From Adiantum capillus-veneris (lineage: Eukaryota; Streptophyta; Polypodiopsida; Polypodiales; Pteridaceae), in contig CM043960.1 of assembly GCA_014529385.2 (NCBI GenBank), positions 116,630,043 to 116,694,042 of the forward strand: a DNA stretch of 64,000 nt. Reading direction: 5' to 3'. Every line of letters begins with the position of its first letter. Within the stretch, counting starts at the first letter, position 1. Both the position numbers and the translations under genes were made by a program. Of the stretch, positions 23,076 to 33,975 are shown piece after piece. The notes below the pieces were generated by a model. The model saw only the letters and a list, made by a program, of their open reading frames with translations. It was not told the origin of the DNA and searched no databases.

Positions 23076-24683
23076 TTAAGAAAGGTGGTCTGCTCTTTGA
23101 TGAGTTTTTCCTTTCTTAACTACTACCGTAAAATCAAACTCCAGCAACACAATGAACCATCTTACAATTCGTCCCGTGTTACAAGGTTTGTTTACTAAGT
23201 ACAAGAGTGCCTGATGATCCACAAAGAATGTGAATTTGTTCACGAGTAAGTAATGCCGAAATTTCTTTACCGCATATATCATACCCAATCCTTCTCTTTC
23301 AGTGGTAGTATAATTCTTTTCTGCACTGTTGAGTTGTCTACTAGCATAACTAACTGGAAAGTCCGTATTAACCTCCCCTGGTTGTGCTAATATACAGCCT
23401 ATTGCAAATGCCGAAGCATCTACATGTACATGGAAGATTTTTGACCAATCTAGTGCTTTTAGAATTAGTGCAGATACCAATGCATCTTTTAGTTTCTGGA
23501 ATGACTCCTCACATTCATTGGTCCAAATGAAGAGCGTGATTAGACTATACAAGGGTTTTGCTATTACAGCGTACATGTAGATAAAACGTCGGTAGTATCC
23601 ACAATGTCCCATAAATGATTGTACCTCTCGTACAGTGTTTGGTCTTGGCAGTTCTATGATCACCTTTACCTTGTCTTCATCAGTGGTAATTTCATTAGCC
23701 GATACTATGTGGCCTAAGATTTTACCTTGTCGTACCATGAATACACACTTTTCTGGGTTGAGGCAAATCCTATACGTTCTGCATTTTTCGAATACCTTTC
23801 TAAGATGATCTATATGGTCTTGTCTCAATAGAGAATAGACACACAAGTCATCCATGTAAATATCCAAGAATATTCGCAAGTATTCTTTAAAAGCATGTGT
23901 CATTAATCTCTGAAATGTGGTTGGAGCATTGGTCAAGCCAAATGGCATTATCCTAAACGCATATATGCCCCATTCTGTTGCAAACGCTGTTTTGTATTGA
24001 TCTTCTAGTTTGACCCCCAATTGGTTATAACCATAGAATCCATCCATAAAGCTATAGGCTTGCTTGCCTGCTACTCGTTCCAAGACGTGTTCAGTGATAG
24101 GAAGAGGGTAGTTGTCCCTTATTGTTGCTACGTTTACCTTCTTGAGATTCACACACACTCGTAATTTCCCATTTTTCTTGGGTACCACCACTATCGGGGA
24201 CACCCAGTCCGTGTGCTCTATCTCATAAACAAATTTAGCCTCTATAAGTTTGTCTATCTCTTCTTTTATCCTTTTGGCGAATGTCTCATTATACGTGTAT
24301 GGACGTTGTTTTCTTGGCTTTGCATCAGACTTCAGAGGGATTGAATGTTCACAAATGTTAGGATCCACCCCCTTCAAATCTTTGTACGACCATGCAAATA
24401 TATCTCAAAATTCCTTAAGTGTTTTGATCAGTAAGTCCTCTTCTTCCCGACCTAGATCTATGGCAATGTAAGCAGGTCGAGGACTTTCTTCTGGCTTTGC
24501 TAAGTCTATTTTCTTGGCGTTCTCTGGCCCATCGTAGGACTCGTTTGATTTAGGCTCCCTCATTGGTTGTTGAACCACCAATCTTCTTTCTTGAATGGTG
24601 TACTTACAATAGTGAGGAGGTACATCTATTTTTTTACTCCCATCACTAGCATTCGTTCCATCGCTACTTTCCATTTCAGTCTG
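23076..24683 (-). pseudogene. Gypsy 2 reverse transcriptase and RNase H
   Basis: The frame starts right after the copia junction and is broken by one TGA (24405-24407). Counted from 24377: RT fingers WVSPIVVVPKKNGKLRVCV (58-76), palm FRIMPFGLTNAPTTFQ (141-156), catalytic YMDD (174-177), thumb and RNase H (about 308-433) with VDASAFAIG, TTEREGLGMIYAVKKFRHYL and FFVDHQAL. It ends with the conserved HQRADHLS followed by TAA; a stop-containing extension continues to about 22885. It is complete for RT-RH but has no integrase. Confidence 0.85.
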
Positions 24684-24732
24684 CCCACACATTTGCCCTC
24701 TGTGATCAGCTTACAGCCATTCTGGAAATCTT

Positions 24733-26013
24733 CTACATAACAGCCATTTGGATTGAAGCGAACCTGCAAACCCTGCTCAACCATTTGTCCTTTGTAATGT
24801 TTGGGACATGAAGTACATCTGCTAAGTACTTTGATTTCCCACTCTTCGTATTTAGAGGTATGTCCCCTACATGAGCAATGGGGTGAGCTGTGTCATCTCC
24901 TCTTTGCACATAGCCTGACACATCTGGTTTGCGCATATCTCTAAACCACTCTCCACGAGACGTCATGTGATTAGAGGCACCTGAATCCACATACCAAACA
25001 TCATCTTGGGTGGAATTCTCTGCAGTCATTGTATTCATTACATGCTGCATAACAAACATGCGCTCGTTTTTGCTGTCATCTACATCTCTGCTAGTAGATG
25101 CATAGTTGCCCTGTTCTCTCTTTCCACTTGCTTTTCCCTTTGGACAGTCACGTGACATGTGACCTCTTTCACCACAAGTCCAACATTCTCTGCTATCTGG
25201 AGTATGTTGCTACCTGCTTGATCCTGCACCACGACCTCTTTGACTCCCCCTGCCTTGAGACTAGTTTCCCCTGCCACCTGTATTGTTTTGATTTGATTGA
25301 CCTTCCAGAAATTGGCCCCTGCAACCTCTTGGGCCTCGACCACGACCTCTACCTCTACCTCTGTTCGAGTTAGAATAGAAGGCCTGTTCAGAATTATTTC
25401 TGCCATGAGAAGAAGATGTGTCAAGGTTCTTCTCCTCAAGAATAAGCATAGAAATCAAATCTTGGAACACGGGGATGTCGTCTCTTGTATTCATGGAAGA
25501 CCTAAAATGTACATACTCATCTCCTAGACCATCCAAGCATGCATGGACAATGTCATCATCTTCCACTGAGACTTTAATAGATCCAAGAGCCTCAATGATA
25601 CTCTTGATCTTCAAGGCATAATCATTGATTGAGAGGTTGTTCCTCTTAACCTAATTTAGCTCCGACTTTAGTTGAAGCTTCCTGGCCTTGGTGTTCACCT
25701 CGAACACTCTGCCTAAGTTTCTCCATGCAATGGTGGGGGTTTCAGCATCCTGTAGATAGCCCATCATGTCATCTATGATGCTCATAGAAAGCCAATTCAT
25801 CACTTTGCTCTGGCCTTGTTGCCAGTCCCTCAAAGCTTTCCTTTGTTCTGTTGTAGCATTTGCCTCGGGAATCTCTGGTTCCTTTTCATTGTCTCCTTCT
25901 ACATAGTCCCAATAACCTTTTCCTTTTAGGAAATTTGTTATTCTGAACTTCCATGCAGGGTAGTTATTTTTCTCAAGCTTCTCAGTAACAATCTGACTGA
26001 AACCGCCAGACAT
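24733..26013 (-). pseudogene. Copia gag-protease with nonsense codons (copy 2)
   Basis: The start ATG at 26013 (MSGGFSQIVTEKLEKNNYPA) opens an intact gag N-terminus. The frame then meets a TAG where copy 1 has CAG (25649-25651), and later TAGs in the Gly-Arg-rich stretch (near 25263 and 25210). The zinc knuckle (near 25170) and protease DSGASNHMTS (near 24970) are recognisable. Near 24790 one base or more is lost (NITK directly followed by DKWLSRV), shifting the frame. Confidence 0.82.
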
Positions 26014-26252
26014 CTTGAAGCACTAAGACAAAATAGCTGCAATCTGTAAAAACCTGCAAATCTGCTGAACCTGCTATCGTGGTACCTGTAACGCTTTCTA
26101 CACTCAACGAGTGTCCACAATCAAGCGTACATACATCCACTGTACTTGTACAGTAAATCTCTGTATACTGCACTTTGGAGACCTGTTTAGAAACTTGTGC
26201 GAACGAAGGGATTGTGATGCTCTTGCTCTCTTAGCCTCTCTTGCCTGCACCA

Positions 26253-26265
26253 GGCTCTGATACCA
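26253..26265 (-). other. Copia primer-binding site (copy 2)
   Basis: Minus strand TGGTATCAGAGCC abuts the LTR; complementary to tRNA-iMet. Confidence 0.92.
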
Positions 26266-26587
26266 TGTAAAGAATGAGGATGCAAGAGAGCTACACAAGA
26301 CAAGCACAAAGCACACAGAGATGGAAAGCTTCTTCTTCTTCTTTACAGAAAAGAGAGTACAAAATGACTAAGTGCTAAAGCCGAAAAGTAGCACATATGT
26401 ACATGCGGTCACTAAGTGTGAACTCGCTAGAAGCGTACTAGGCTGGCACTATAAGTGTAGTCCAGCTGTAGAATCACTGGCAGAGATCCTCCGTGTCGGT
26501 CACCTAACGCGTCAGTGAGTAAATGCCGTAAGCGGCCAAGACCCGTAGTGGATGCCAGCTCAAGGTGTAGAGCTCGACATCTCAACA
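26266..26587 (-). repeat. Copia 5' LTR (copy 2)
   Basis: 322 bp; on the minus strand TGTTGAGATGTCGAG...TTCTTTACA, matching 13668-13988. Confidence 0.92.
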
Positions 26588-27347
26588 TTCTCGTCATAAT
26601 TGGACCACCAGAGACATTCAGTTTTTCTGTTGCAACTCTTTTTTTTGCTTTGCTGGTTTTCTTAGGTTTCAACAGTCTGGACTTAAATCCTGAGTCTTCA
26701 ACAACCTTAAGAAATCTTCCTGACACTTTATCCTTAGCACAATCAACAGCATGAATGTTCATAAGGAAATGTGTCTTACCCCTAAACTCCGGCATGGGTC
26801 TCAGCCTGGTTGGTAGACTGATATGGTGTCGTTTACTCTTGTATCTTTTTTGGTGTCTCTCACTTTGGTTTGGGAAATTGTAGAAGACGTCATTGTTTTG
26901 ATCTTGATTGTCATCTCCCTTCGTATTTTCCGACTTCTCGTCATCCACATTATCCTTGTTTTCACTTTGATCAGAAGAATCATAAAATTCTTCTCCCTCC
27001 CACTTGATTTCTTTAGTGGGGATGTCCACATAGCCCACTATCTTAATCTCAAGTTTTGTTTCTGTTTTATTGATCCTCATATTCTCAGTATCTCCATCGT
27101 TCTCGTCCTCCTCCACAATTTTGTTCAACATGTAGTATGGTATGATATCGTAGCCATTCTCATCACAACATTTGGTGGGAGTGACTTCATTGACGCATAC
27201 ATCCAATGTAGCCAAAATTTGAGACCATTCTAGGGGTTCGAGCTTCTCTTCAGGAAAAGGTTCTCGTATATATGCATCGTCTTCCAAGACCCTCTCTAGT
27301 GTCCTTTCATTGTGGTCAAATTCACTACATTGAGATGCCCCGCACAT
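26588..27347 (-). pseudogene. Gypsy 2 linker between protease and RT
   Basis: Acidic, low-complexity protein (many Asp, Glu, Asn and Lys), with a basic C-terminal part (RLLKPKKTSKAKKR) just before the copia insertion. It continues in frame from the protease segment after a TGA at 27372-27374. It contains no catalytic motif I recognise and probably acts as a flexible spacer of the polyprotein. Confidence 0.6.
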
Positions 27348-27371
27348 CCATATCTCCTTTTTCTTACAGAG

Positions 27372-28619
27372 TCATGCTAGGACTTCTGATCCACTAATAG
27401 TGGCTGAGTCAAATTCTTCCACAGGGGTTCTCGTGACATCATGGTGGCTATGATTTTTCATGTTTACTCGTGTAGTAGTTTCAACATGTCTTAGATACAA
27501 ATAATCATACCCCCAGTCCTGCACCATTTTGAGTTGCCTCATGAACGGCCTACCAAGGATAATTTCATAGTTGTTCTTCTTGCCGAAATCTACTATGGCA
27601 AAGGTATGTTCGTACTCTATGACACAGGAAGATACCACAATTGCCTCAAGCAATCCTATAGGCCTTTCTATGTGCCCATCCACCACTTGCAATTTCATTC
27701 TAGTTGTTCGTATTGCTGGTTTTCCCCATTTTTCCCATAGCATTTTGGTCGCAATGGCAATTCCAGCTCCGCTATCAAGTATTGCCTTAGTCTCTATGCT
27801 GTTATACTCAACTGGTAGGGTTGTGTTGCCGTCTTCACCCTCACAATACTCAATTCCAGCTCCGCTATCAAGTATTGCCTTAGTCTCTATGCCGTTATAC
27901 TCAACTGGTAGGGTTGTGTTGCCGTCTTCACCCTCACAATACTCTCCTACCTTGTTGAGTGGCACTGGTCTAGTGCTGACTTTCTTCGGTTCTGTGTCAT
28001 TAAGCTCGGTTTCGAAGAACTTAAGAGGCGTCCTTATACCAAATTTTTCAAGACATTTGCCCACTTCCGTCCACATGATTGGCCTAATTTTTAACAATTC
28101 TGCCAATGTGATTGTACACTTGACCGGAGTGGTCAACAAGTCTGTCAGGATTTTAGTGTCCAATTGATTTGACCCTCCTATTCTTTGAGAAGGTACTCTT
28201 CGAATTTTTGACCTTGCCTTATAGTCCCCTATACATGATGGCAAAGTTCTGAGTGATGCTGGTCTGCTATCTTCAGATGCAACTGAACCATTATCCCCTT
28301 GAAATGATTTAACGTCTAAATCCCATGGAGGCTTATTCAAGTTCAACTCCGAGAAAGGCGCCGACTCGACTGTTTTTGTCTCATATTTTTCTTGAGCTTT
28401 TCTCACCGTTTCCCATAGCTCTTCAAGCCAATTTTCTTCCACAATAGGGGTATATGGTGGAAAATCTTTCAGTGATTCATCAGTGCTACTAGGCACGTCT
28501 CTTGCATCCTCTACATTCGGCAAGGATTTAACGTTTTCTATCTTGTCAGGTATCCTTTGTTCGGTTTTGTGAGGTGTTTCATTGTTTGGTGGTTTGATTA
28601 CTCTATCTCCCACTTCCAT
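27372..28619 (-). pseudogene. Gypsy 2 aspartic protease with duplicated active site
   Basis: 415 codons between in-frame stops. The N-terminal 220 residues are acidic with no known fold. The retropepsin follows: LDSGAGI (251-256) and, 31 residues later, a second identical LDSGAGI (282-287), then the hydrophobic body and ILGRPFM. The duplication is an exact 93-bp in-frame tandem repeat (27758-27850, 27851-27943). Only the second copy is followed by the expected AIATKMLW helix region. Flanked in frame by gag upstream and linker downstream. Confidence 0.8.
27758..27943 (-). repeat. 93-bp tandem repeat duplicating the protease active site
   Basis: Two units of 93 bp differ at a single position (CTGTT versus CCGTT). 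Length is a multiple of three, so the reading frame is preserved. Confidence 0.93.
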
Positions 28620-28658
28620 AGGTGGAGGCTCCAGTAAAGCTTGGGCAGTTTCAATCAG

Positions 28659-29696
28659 CTATTTGCACATCTCTAGTCGCTGTTTCTCTATCTCTGGATA
28701 TGGATATGTCATCCACCTTTGCTCTAGAGTCTGTCTGTTCTTCAATTTTGCTTCATATGCTTGCAAGATTGCATCTAAGCGTTCATTGATCTTAACTACC
28801 AATACCGACCCTCCTGAGCTTGCACTTCTTGGTCCCTCCGTTGATTTTAGAGAGTCGGACTCTCTTTGTTGTTTAAGTTGCTCTTGAGCTATCGTTAGCT
28901 CAGCTTCTACATCTTTTTGTTTTCGCTCACATCTAGCTTTCATTTTCGCTCTTCGTTCTTTCCAAGGATTATCACGACTGACGCTAGACTTGTCAGTCTT
29001 GATTTCTTCTTGATTTTCATCGTTACTCTTGGGCTGATTGTCATTTTTCCTTGCTTGGGCTCTCGTCAAGACCTTAACAAGAATCGGAGTTTCGTTTTCT
29101 GACCCTCCACTGGAAGGCCGTGCTCCTAGCATATTGAAGGTAGTTTTTGCTCCTTTGCTTGGGTTTTTAGAGCAATTAGGGATCAAGTGAGTAATTCCAC
29201 ACTCGGTGCAATATGCGTTGATCCTAATGATTTCGTCATGAGGTCAGTCCCTCAGCCAATGGTCTCCACCACACTTCTAGCATGGTCCTTTAGGCTGTTG
29301 AGGTTCTCCTGGAGCTCCTCTTTGTTGGTGTGCAATTCTTTGCCCGCTCATGCCTCCGTTGGCTATGAACAACAATGTTCTTTCATCCAAGATATATCTT
29401 CCTTCCTCCGCTGCCTGTGCAGCAGTTGGTGGTCCTGTATTTCCTATCATGCTCCATGGTTCTGGTGTAGAGGGTTCTTCCGGTGGATAATAGAAAGAGT
29501 TCGCCGCATATCCATTGGGCTCGTCGTAGTATGCATGCATAGGTACCAAAGCCTTCTCATCCGACTCAGTTACTGTGGGTGTGTATCTTATGTCGACTGG
29601 TCGTAATCCTGGTAGGGGTGGTTGTTGTCCCAACACTGGTTGTGGTCTTTCTACACCTACAGGTCCTGGTAGGTTGCCTGTCTGATATCTAGGCAT
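28659..29696 (-). pseudogene. Gypsy 2 nucleocapsid region with two zinc knuckles
   Basis: The N-terminal part (29696-29277) is Pro-Gly-Gln-rich. After a TAG (29277-29279) the frame reads a first CCHC knuckle (KCGGDHWLRD, the last Cys replaced by a TGA stop) and a second complete one (CTECGITHLIPNC, near 29190). A long charged, coiled-coil-prone stretch (WKERRAKMKARCERKQKDVE...) follows, ending at TAG 28659-28661. Zinc knuckles bind genomic RNA. All breaks are in frame. Confidence 0.7.
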
Positions 29697-29741
29697 CGGT
29701 GGGACTTGAGGGGATGTCGCCTGAGCTTGCGGAGCATATGG

Positions 29742-30824
29742 TCATTCTCTCACATATCCCTTGTTATAATAACACTCCTCCATCCCATGATTTGTCCAGT
29801 TTTGTTCAATCGCACACCATTTTGGTTGTTTAGCTTGTGGTTTGGAATACAAGTTAATCTTTTTAAGCACTTCCTCTACAAGCTGCTCTTGGCTTACGGC
29901 TACTTCTCCTTTCGGTGTTGTCGTAGCAGACTTGCTTCCACTTTGTTGCGAGGAAGAATCATCGTCAAGATCCTTGAACTCACCCTCTTTGTAGACCGCA
30001 TAATTGTCCACAAGGTATAGAGCCTCCTTGGTTAAATCATTCAACGTCGTGCTCATTTTCATATGTAAGTCCTTCTGGAGATCTGCATTCCTTAGTCCTT
30101 GGATAAATATAAGCATAAGTCTGGACTGAGTTGGCAGTTCTTCCACGGGGCAGAACTTAACATAACTTTTTAATCGGAGGACTGCCTTTCGCACAGACTC
30201 TCCATCTTTCTATTTGAATTTATGGATTTGTGAGACTGTATTATGAGCTATTCCCCTTTGTGAGAATTCTTCGATAAACTCGTCAAACACTTCATCCATA
30301 GACTCAAAGTCTCTTCGCTCCACTGAGTCAAACCATGTAGCAGTATCATCCTCTAAGGTTAAACCAAATCCTTCAAATTGGGTAGGAAAGTCTAAGACCT
30401 CTTCAGTTCTAATTACACGCACAAAGGCTGCTACATGATCTCTCGGATCTCTGCTTCTCGTATATTTCTTGTTTACCCATTTTTGCACTTGAGAAGGTCT
30501 AATTCTACGATGGTCTACAAATCTCATCATGGGATCTCCCCGTCCTAGTCGATATACCTCCTCTGGTCTTCTGTAGTGGCCAGGTTCCTCTCCCAATGGT
30601 GCTCCTAAGCCATAATTTCTAACAGTTCTGGCGAGAGATGGTTCATCTCTCCGAACTCGTTCTAGGGGTGGTCTTCCAGGCTCAGTTGACCCCTGAGTCT
30701 TTGGATTACTCTCTCCTTGATGCTGTGCATAGAGTGGTGGTTCTTGTAAATCCCTTAGCCCTCGTGCGGTTTGATAACCCTCTTGGTTCGGTCTTGTTCT
30801 AATGTAGCACTCTGTCGAAGCCAT
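29742..30824 (-). pseudogene. Gypsy 2 gag capsid
   Basis: Reads KKYTRSRDPRDHVAAFVRVI, then FGLTLEDDTATWFDSVER and MDEVFDEFIEEFSQRG, the pattern of the retrotransposon gag capsid domain. A TAG at 30210-30212 (K-stop-KDGE) interrupts the same frame, which goes on as SVRKAVLRLKSYVKFCP... to a TGA at 29742-29744. Upstream it overlaps the N-terminal ORF in another frame (30755-30824), so one frameshift lies between them. Confidence 0.75.
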
Positions 30825-31774
30825 GCCTGCAATGATGGCTGAGTAGTTGGTTGGTCCTGGTAGTTGGACGTCGGTTGTCGGGTAGAATGTGAGGTAGCAT
30901 CATACTCTTCTGAAAAGGGATTTGTCGACTTGCTAGGGGTGTAGTTGGCTCTTGGTACTTCGTCGGGGCCATAGGTTGAGGCTCCCGGAACTGTTGCCAT
31001 TTCAACCTCCTCTGGGAGAATACGTTTGTATTGTTGCCCGTACCTGTCAACAAAAACAATGTCCTTCCGCATGGCAGTTTCATAAGAGAATAAGTAAAGA
31101 ACCTTGTCTTTGCTTAATTCATTTGGGTAGGGTTCCTTGCATCGAAAGTAAGAGATTATTCCCTCGCTTTCATGCTCATAAATCCCCGCATTCTCATTAT
31201 AGGCTGGGACCCTGGTTGTTTTCTTATCATACATAAAGAGCGCTCCAGGTCGATCAATGTTAGGAGGTGGTTCTTGGGTTTCTGAAACCATTTTCCCTTT
31301 TGCCACGTTATCTCCATATCTATTGTAATCCTCAGGGTTACTAACTATCAGATAGTGGTTCCCCTTTTCGTCTCGGAATCTGTCTCCATCATCATAGAGT
31401 CGAATTATCTCTAGTCTCTGAGCCGGTCTCTCTTCAATACAAATACACTTGCGTCCTCGATAGTCAGAATAAACTAAGGCTCCCCTCAAGTTAGTTCCTT
31501 CCAAGAAGATTATAGTGAACTTGGTTTCGTTTAAAGGATGTAGGGAGGTGCTCCCCCCTGGCATTGGTCCTTCACCGTTGAACCCTCCTAGTTGTTGACT
31601 CCCTATCATGAAGGACTTTTCCGACGAAGTGTCAGTATCACTACCCTCTTCAATGATCGGTAATAATGGGTCTAGTCTCGTCTGAGTTACACTCTCTTCG
31701 GTGGACGTGGTGCTTGCTTGACTTTTGACACTTTTAGCTCCCGACTTAACAAAGGCTCCTGACCTTAAATACAT
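30755..31774 (-). CDS. Gypsy 2 N-terminal ORF of unknown function
   Basis: 339 codons from ATG 31774 (MYLRSGAFVKSGAKSVKSQA). It is hydrophilic at the ends with a more ordered centre (about 85-265: TIIFLEGTNLRGALVYSDYR, IEERPAQRLEIIRLYDDGD). No known domain is recognised. It lies where large gypsy elements place an extra 5' ORF or an N-terminal gag extension. A frameshift near 30800 separates it from the capsid; it may be a natural fusion or a decay event. Confidence 0.6.
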   Translation of the reverse strand: MYLRSGAFVKSGAKSVKSQASTTSTEESVTQTRLDPLLPIIEEGSDTDTSSEKSFMIGSQQLGGFNGEGPMPGGSTSLHPLNETKFTIIFLEGTNLRGALVYSDYRGRKCICIEERPAQRLEIIRLYDDGDRFRDEKGNHYLIVSNPEDYNRYGDNVAKGKMVSETQEPPPNIDRPGALFMYDKKTTRVPAYNENAGIYEHESEGIISYFRCKEPYPNELSKDKVLYLFSYETAMRKDIVFVDRYGQQYKRILPEEVEMATVPGASTYGPDEVPRANYTPSKSTNPFSEEYDATSHSTRQPTSNYQDQPTTQPSLQAWLRQSATLEQDRTKRVIKPHEG

Positions 31775-32052
31775 AAGAATGAAAGTTGGGTTGCAAACTT
31801 AAATCTTACCTGGACTCCTTCTTGTGCAGCTTTGTGATGATCTCCTTTTGGGATCTACACAAATATGGTTAGTCTGTTCACAAGGGTTTTCCTTGAATCA
31901 CCAAAAAATCTTTCAAGTATGTACAACAACCACTTAGTCAGCCTTCTGGTGGTCCAATTTCAAATATGAAATGATGGCTAGGATCTATATGGAGAGTATG
32001 TCCTAGCAGTATAGTCACAAATTGCAAAATATGTCTGAATCACTACTTTCTT

Positions 32053-32070
32053 AGTCTATCGCGATAGACT
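32053..32070. repeat. Leader palindrome, gypsy 2 copy a
   Basis: AGTCTATCGCGATAGACT, identical to its own reverse complement. Confidence 0.97.
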
Positions 32071-32351
32071 GACAATTTGCTCAGCACAAGTCAATTCAAA
32101 ATTGTGACTTCACCCTTGAGTTCCAGTTACCCTCTATAGCCTATCCCTCAAGTTTTATGAAGTTTGGACACTTAGGTTGGGTTTTGGTCCCATTTTAGTA
32201 TTTTAGTCAGAGCTTGATTCTCTATCTGAACCTCAGATTGACCTCTAGTGATCTAAATGCCTTGAATTTTGGTGTGTATGCTATATAGGCTCTGATAAAG
32301 CTCTCCCTCTGGAAAATTTGAAAGAAAAGGTCCCCAATAGCAGTTTCCCTG

Positions 32352-32367
32352 GTCTATCGCGATAGAC
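32352..32367. repeat. Leader palindrome, gypsy 2 copy b
   Basis: GTCTATCGCGATAGAC (16 of the 18 bases symmetrical; the outer pair is G/T). Confidence 0.97.
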
Positions 32368-32654
32368 TTGGCATTTTCTCCATTGTTAGCATTTTTCTCA
32401 AGTTTTCTCCACAGCTGGTTCAGCCTCCCCTTGTGTAGTGCATTGACAAATTTTGGCACTGTTTGGACATTTGGTCAAAGCCTTCTTGCCCTTGTCTCTG
32501 AATTCAATCTCTAAAACACTAGTTTTGAAGTTTTGTGATCAAGATGGTGTTCAGTTTCACTTTTTTTTTTTTTTGAGTACCCTTGTGTTGATGTGTTAAA
32601 CTTATGGTATAAAGGTTTTTTTTTTTCTGTTGTTAGTCAATCACCAACTTCATC

Positions 32655-32672
32655 AGTCTATCGCGATAGACT
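32655..32672. repeat. Leader palindrome, gypsy 2 copy c
   Basis: AGTCTATCGCGATAGACT, perfect. Confidence 0.97.
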
Positions 32673-33410
32673 AGGCAGAGAGCAATGGGGATTTCATTTT
32701 TGTCTGTTTTTGGATAGTCGTGTTCCCTGTGCCCATATAAGTCTATCCCCCAAGTTTCATGAAGTTTGGACTTATTTTGACCTTAGCTCAAGCACTTCAC
32801 AAATTTCACTTTTCTCTGGCAATTCACAACTCAATTGCACTTGAAGTGATGCAAATTTAACGACACTTCATCTTAAACTTGTGAACATCAGTCGTACCTC
32901 ATGACACAGTTAGTTTACCCTAGGCTAATGGTTATATCTCTTCTTGGCCTTGTTAGGGTCACTTAGTGTTTTCTTATGAGAATCATCTGTTTCTTTTTGT
33001 TGGTTTTGGTAGCAATTTTTATGTTTTCTCGAGTGTTGGATAAATTTCAATGTCTACTCTTTTCACACCCTTCAAGGGTATATGGTGTGGGTTTTGCTTT
33101 CAAGGCAAGCAAACAGCCTTATTGTTTCTTCTTTTTGTTTGTTTTTGCGTTTTTACGACGTTTTTCTACTCTATTTCTACACAAGTATAACAAGCACTCA
33201 AAAACAAAAACCATTACTCCACATTATCCTACTTAACTAAATCTAACTAGTCATAGACCCTCCACAAGACACAGGCTTCCTAGCTATCCACTAGACCTCG
33301 GGATACTCTATCCTGGATCTTGTTCTAAAAGTTTAAGCTCTCTCTAGTCGAAACTAAAGTAAGCTAACCATCACACGAGTGACATAGATCTCCCTACTTA
33401 AGGTCTTGTG

Positions 33411-33428
33411 TCCCCGACAACGGCGCCA
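33411..33428 (-). other. Gypsy 2 primer-binding site (tRNA-Asp)
   Basis: The minus strand reads TGGCGCCGTTGTCGGGGA, matching the complement of the 3' end of plant tRNA-Asp(GTC) with one mismatch (T for C). It lies one base from the LTR edge, fixing the LTR start at 33430 on the plus strand. Confidence 0.88.
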
Positions 33429-33429
33429 A

Positions 33430-33912
33430 TGTTTTAGGGCATAACTACTCCCCTGTTCATGCTCACAAGCACAACACAGACAACATACTTATCATCCGAT
33501 GACACGACTAACCCGTAGGTGCATGTAGGCAATCTCGTTAGCTTGTCAGGCTGAGACCAATCTACACATACGCACTTTCATGATGCATCAATCACTAACC
33601 CTGGTGGAATGCAACCCACTCTATCCCTAAACTCTCACAACACCGTTTACACTTCCAATGAACTCAGAATCACATCAAACTTACTAGGCACCATCCTCTC
33701 CATAGGATATACTTACCTATAAGTCTAATCTCACCAGATTTGAACCCGAGTTATCTCCATTACAGTCACGATAGACTCACAGGTCATAATCCAAAAGTGG
33801 GGGAAACCTAAGTCTATGAATATCTATGTGTAGCTAATCTCTTTCTCTTTCCATAGAGCACTTGATTGTTGAAAACAGACACTGTTTGTGTTACTTACAA
33901 GCAAAACAAGCA
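33430..33912 (-). repeat. Gypsy 2 5' LTR
   Basis: The plus strand starts TGTTTTAGGGCATAAC next to the primer site. Homology to 58099-58580 runs to ...CAAGCAAAACAAGC and then stops near 33912, where copia copy 3 begins. A degenerate half of the leader palindrome (CACGATAGACTCA) is at 33768-33780. The far LTR edge is either here or lost. Confidence 0.8.
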
Positions 33913-33975
33913 AAACAACTATAGTCAGAGCTAAATACGGTTAGGAGGAACAACCTCTCCATCAATGATTATGCT

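Larger units (their letters stand above)
24684..26587 (-). mobile_element. Copia copy 2: 5' LTR, gag and protease only, inside gypsy 2
   Basis: Same family as copies 1 and 3, in minus orientation. It has a complete LTR (26266-26587), primer site and gag-protease, and ends at 24684, which aligns with about 34930 of copy 3, only about 50 bp beyond the end of copy 1. The 3' half is absent and no target duplication flanks it, so it is a truncated insertion or a rearranged one. Confidence 0.83.
31775..33410 (-). other. Gypsy 2 leader (untranslated) with palindrome array
   Basis: The 1.6-kb region between the primer site and the first ORF has no credible ORF. It carries an 18-bp palindrome three times about 300 bp apart, and diverged repeats such as CAAGTTTYATGAAGTTTGGAC at about 32150 and 32750, which indicate an old tandem repeat of about 300 bp. 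Confidence 0.6.
22885..33912 (-). mobile_element. Ty3-gypsy element 2, split by copia copy 2, 3' end missing
   Basis: Minus-strand order from the right: 5' LTR (33430-33912), tRNA-Asp primer site, 1.6-kb leader with repeated palindromes, N-terminal ORF, gag, zinc knuckles, protease, linker, [copia insertion 24684-26587], RT and RNase H. Coding-like sequence fades near 22885 after the RNase H; integrase core and 3' LTR are absent. From about 30824 to 26588 the frame is continuous and broken only by in-frame stops. Confidence 0.82.

Noticed and set aside
24675-26592. Target-site duplication around copia copy 2
   Set aside because: The bases beyond 26587 (TTCTC) do not match those before 24684, as expected for a truncated copy.
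27571-28167. 198-codon plus-strand frame
   Set aside because: It is the shadow of the gypsy 2 protease on the minus strand; its internal repeat is just the 93-bp duplication.
31775-33410. CRISPR-like array from the regularly spaced palindromes
   Set aside because: Spacing is about 300 bp, the intervals are related to each other, and the context is a eukaryotic retroelement leader.
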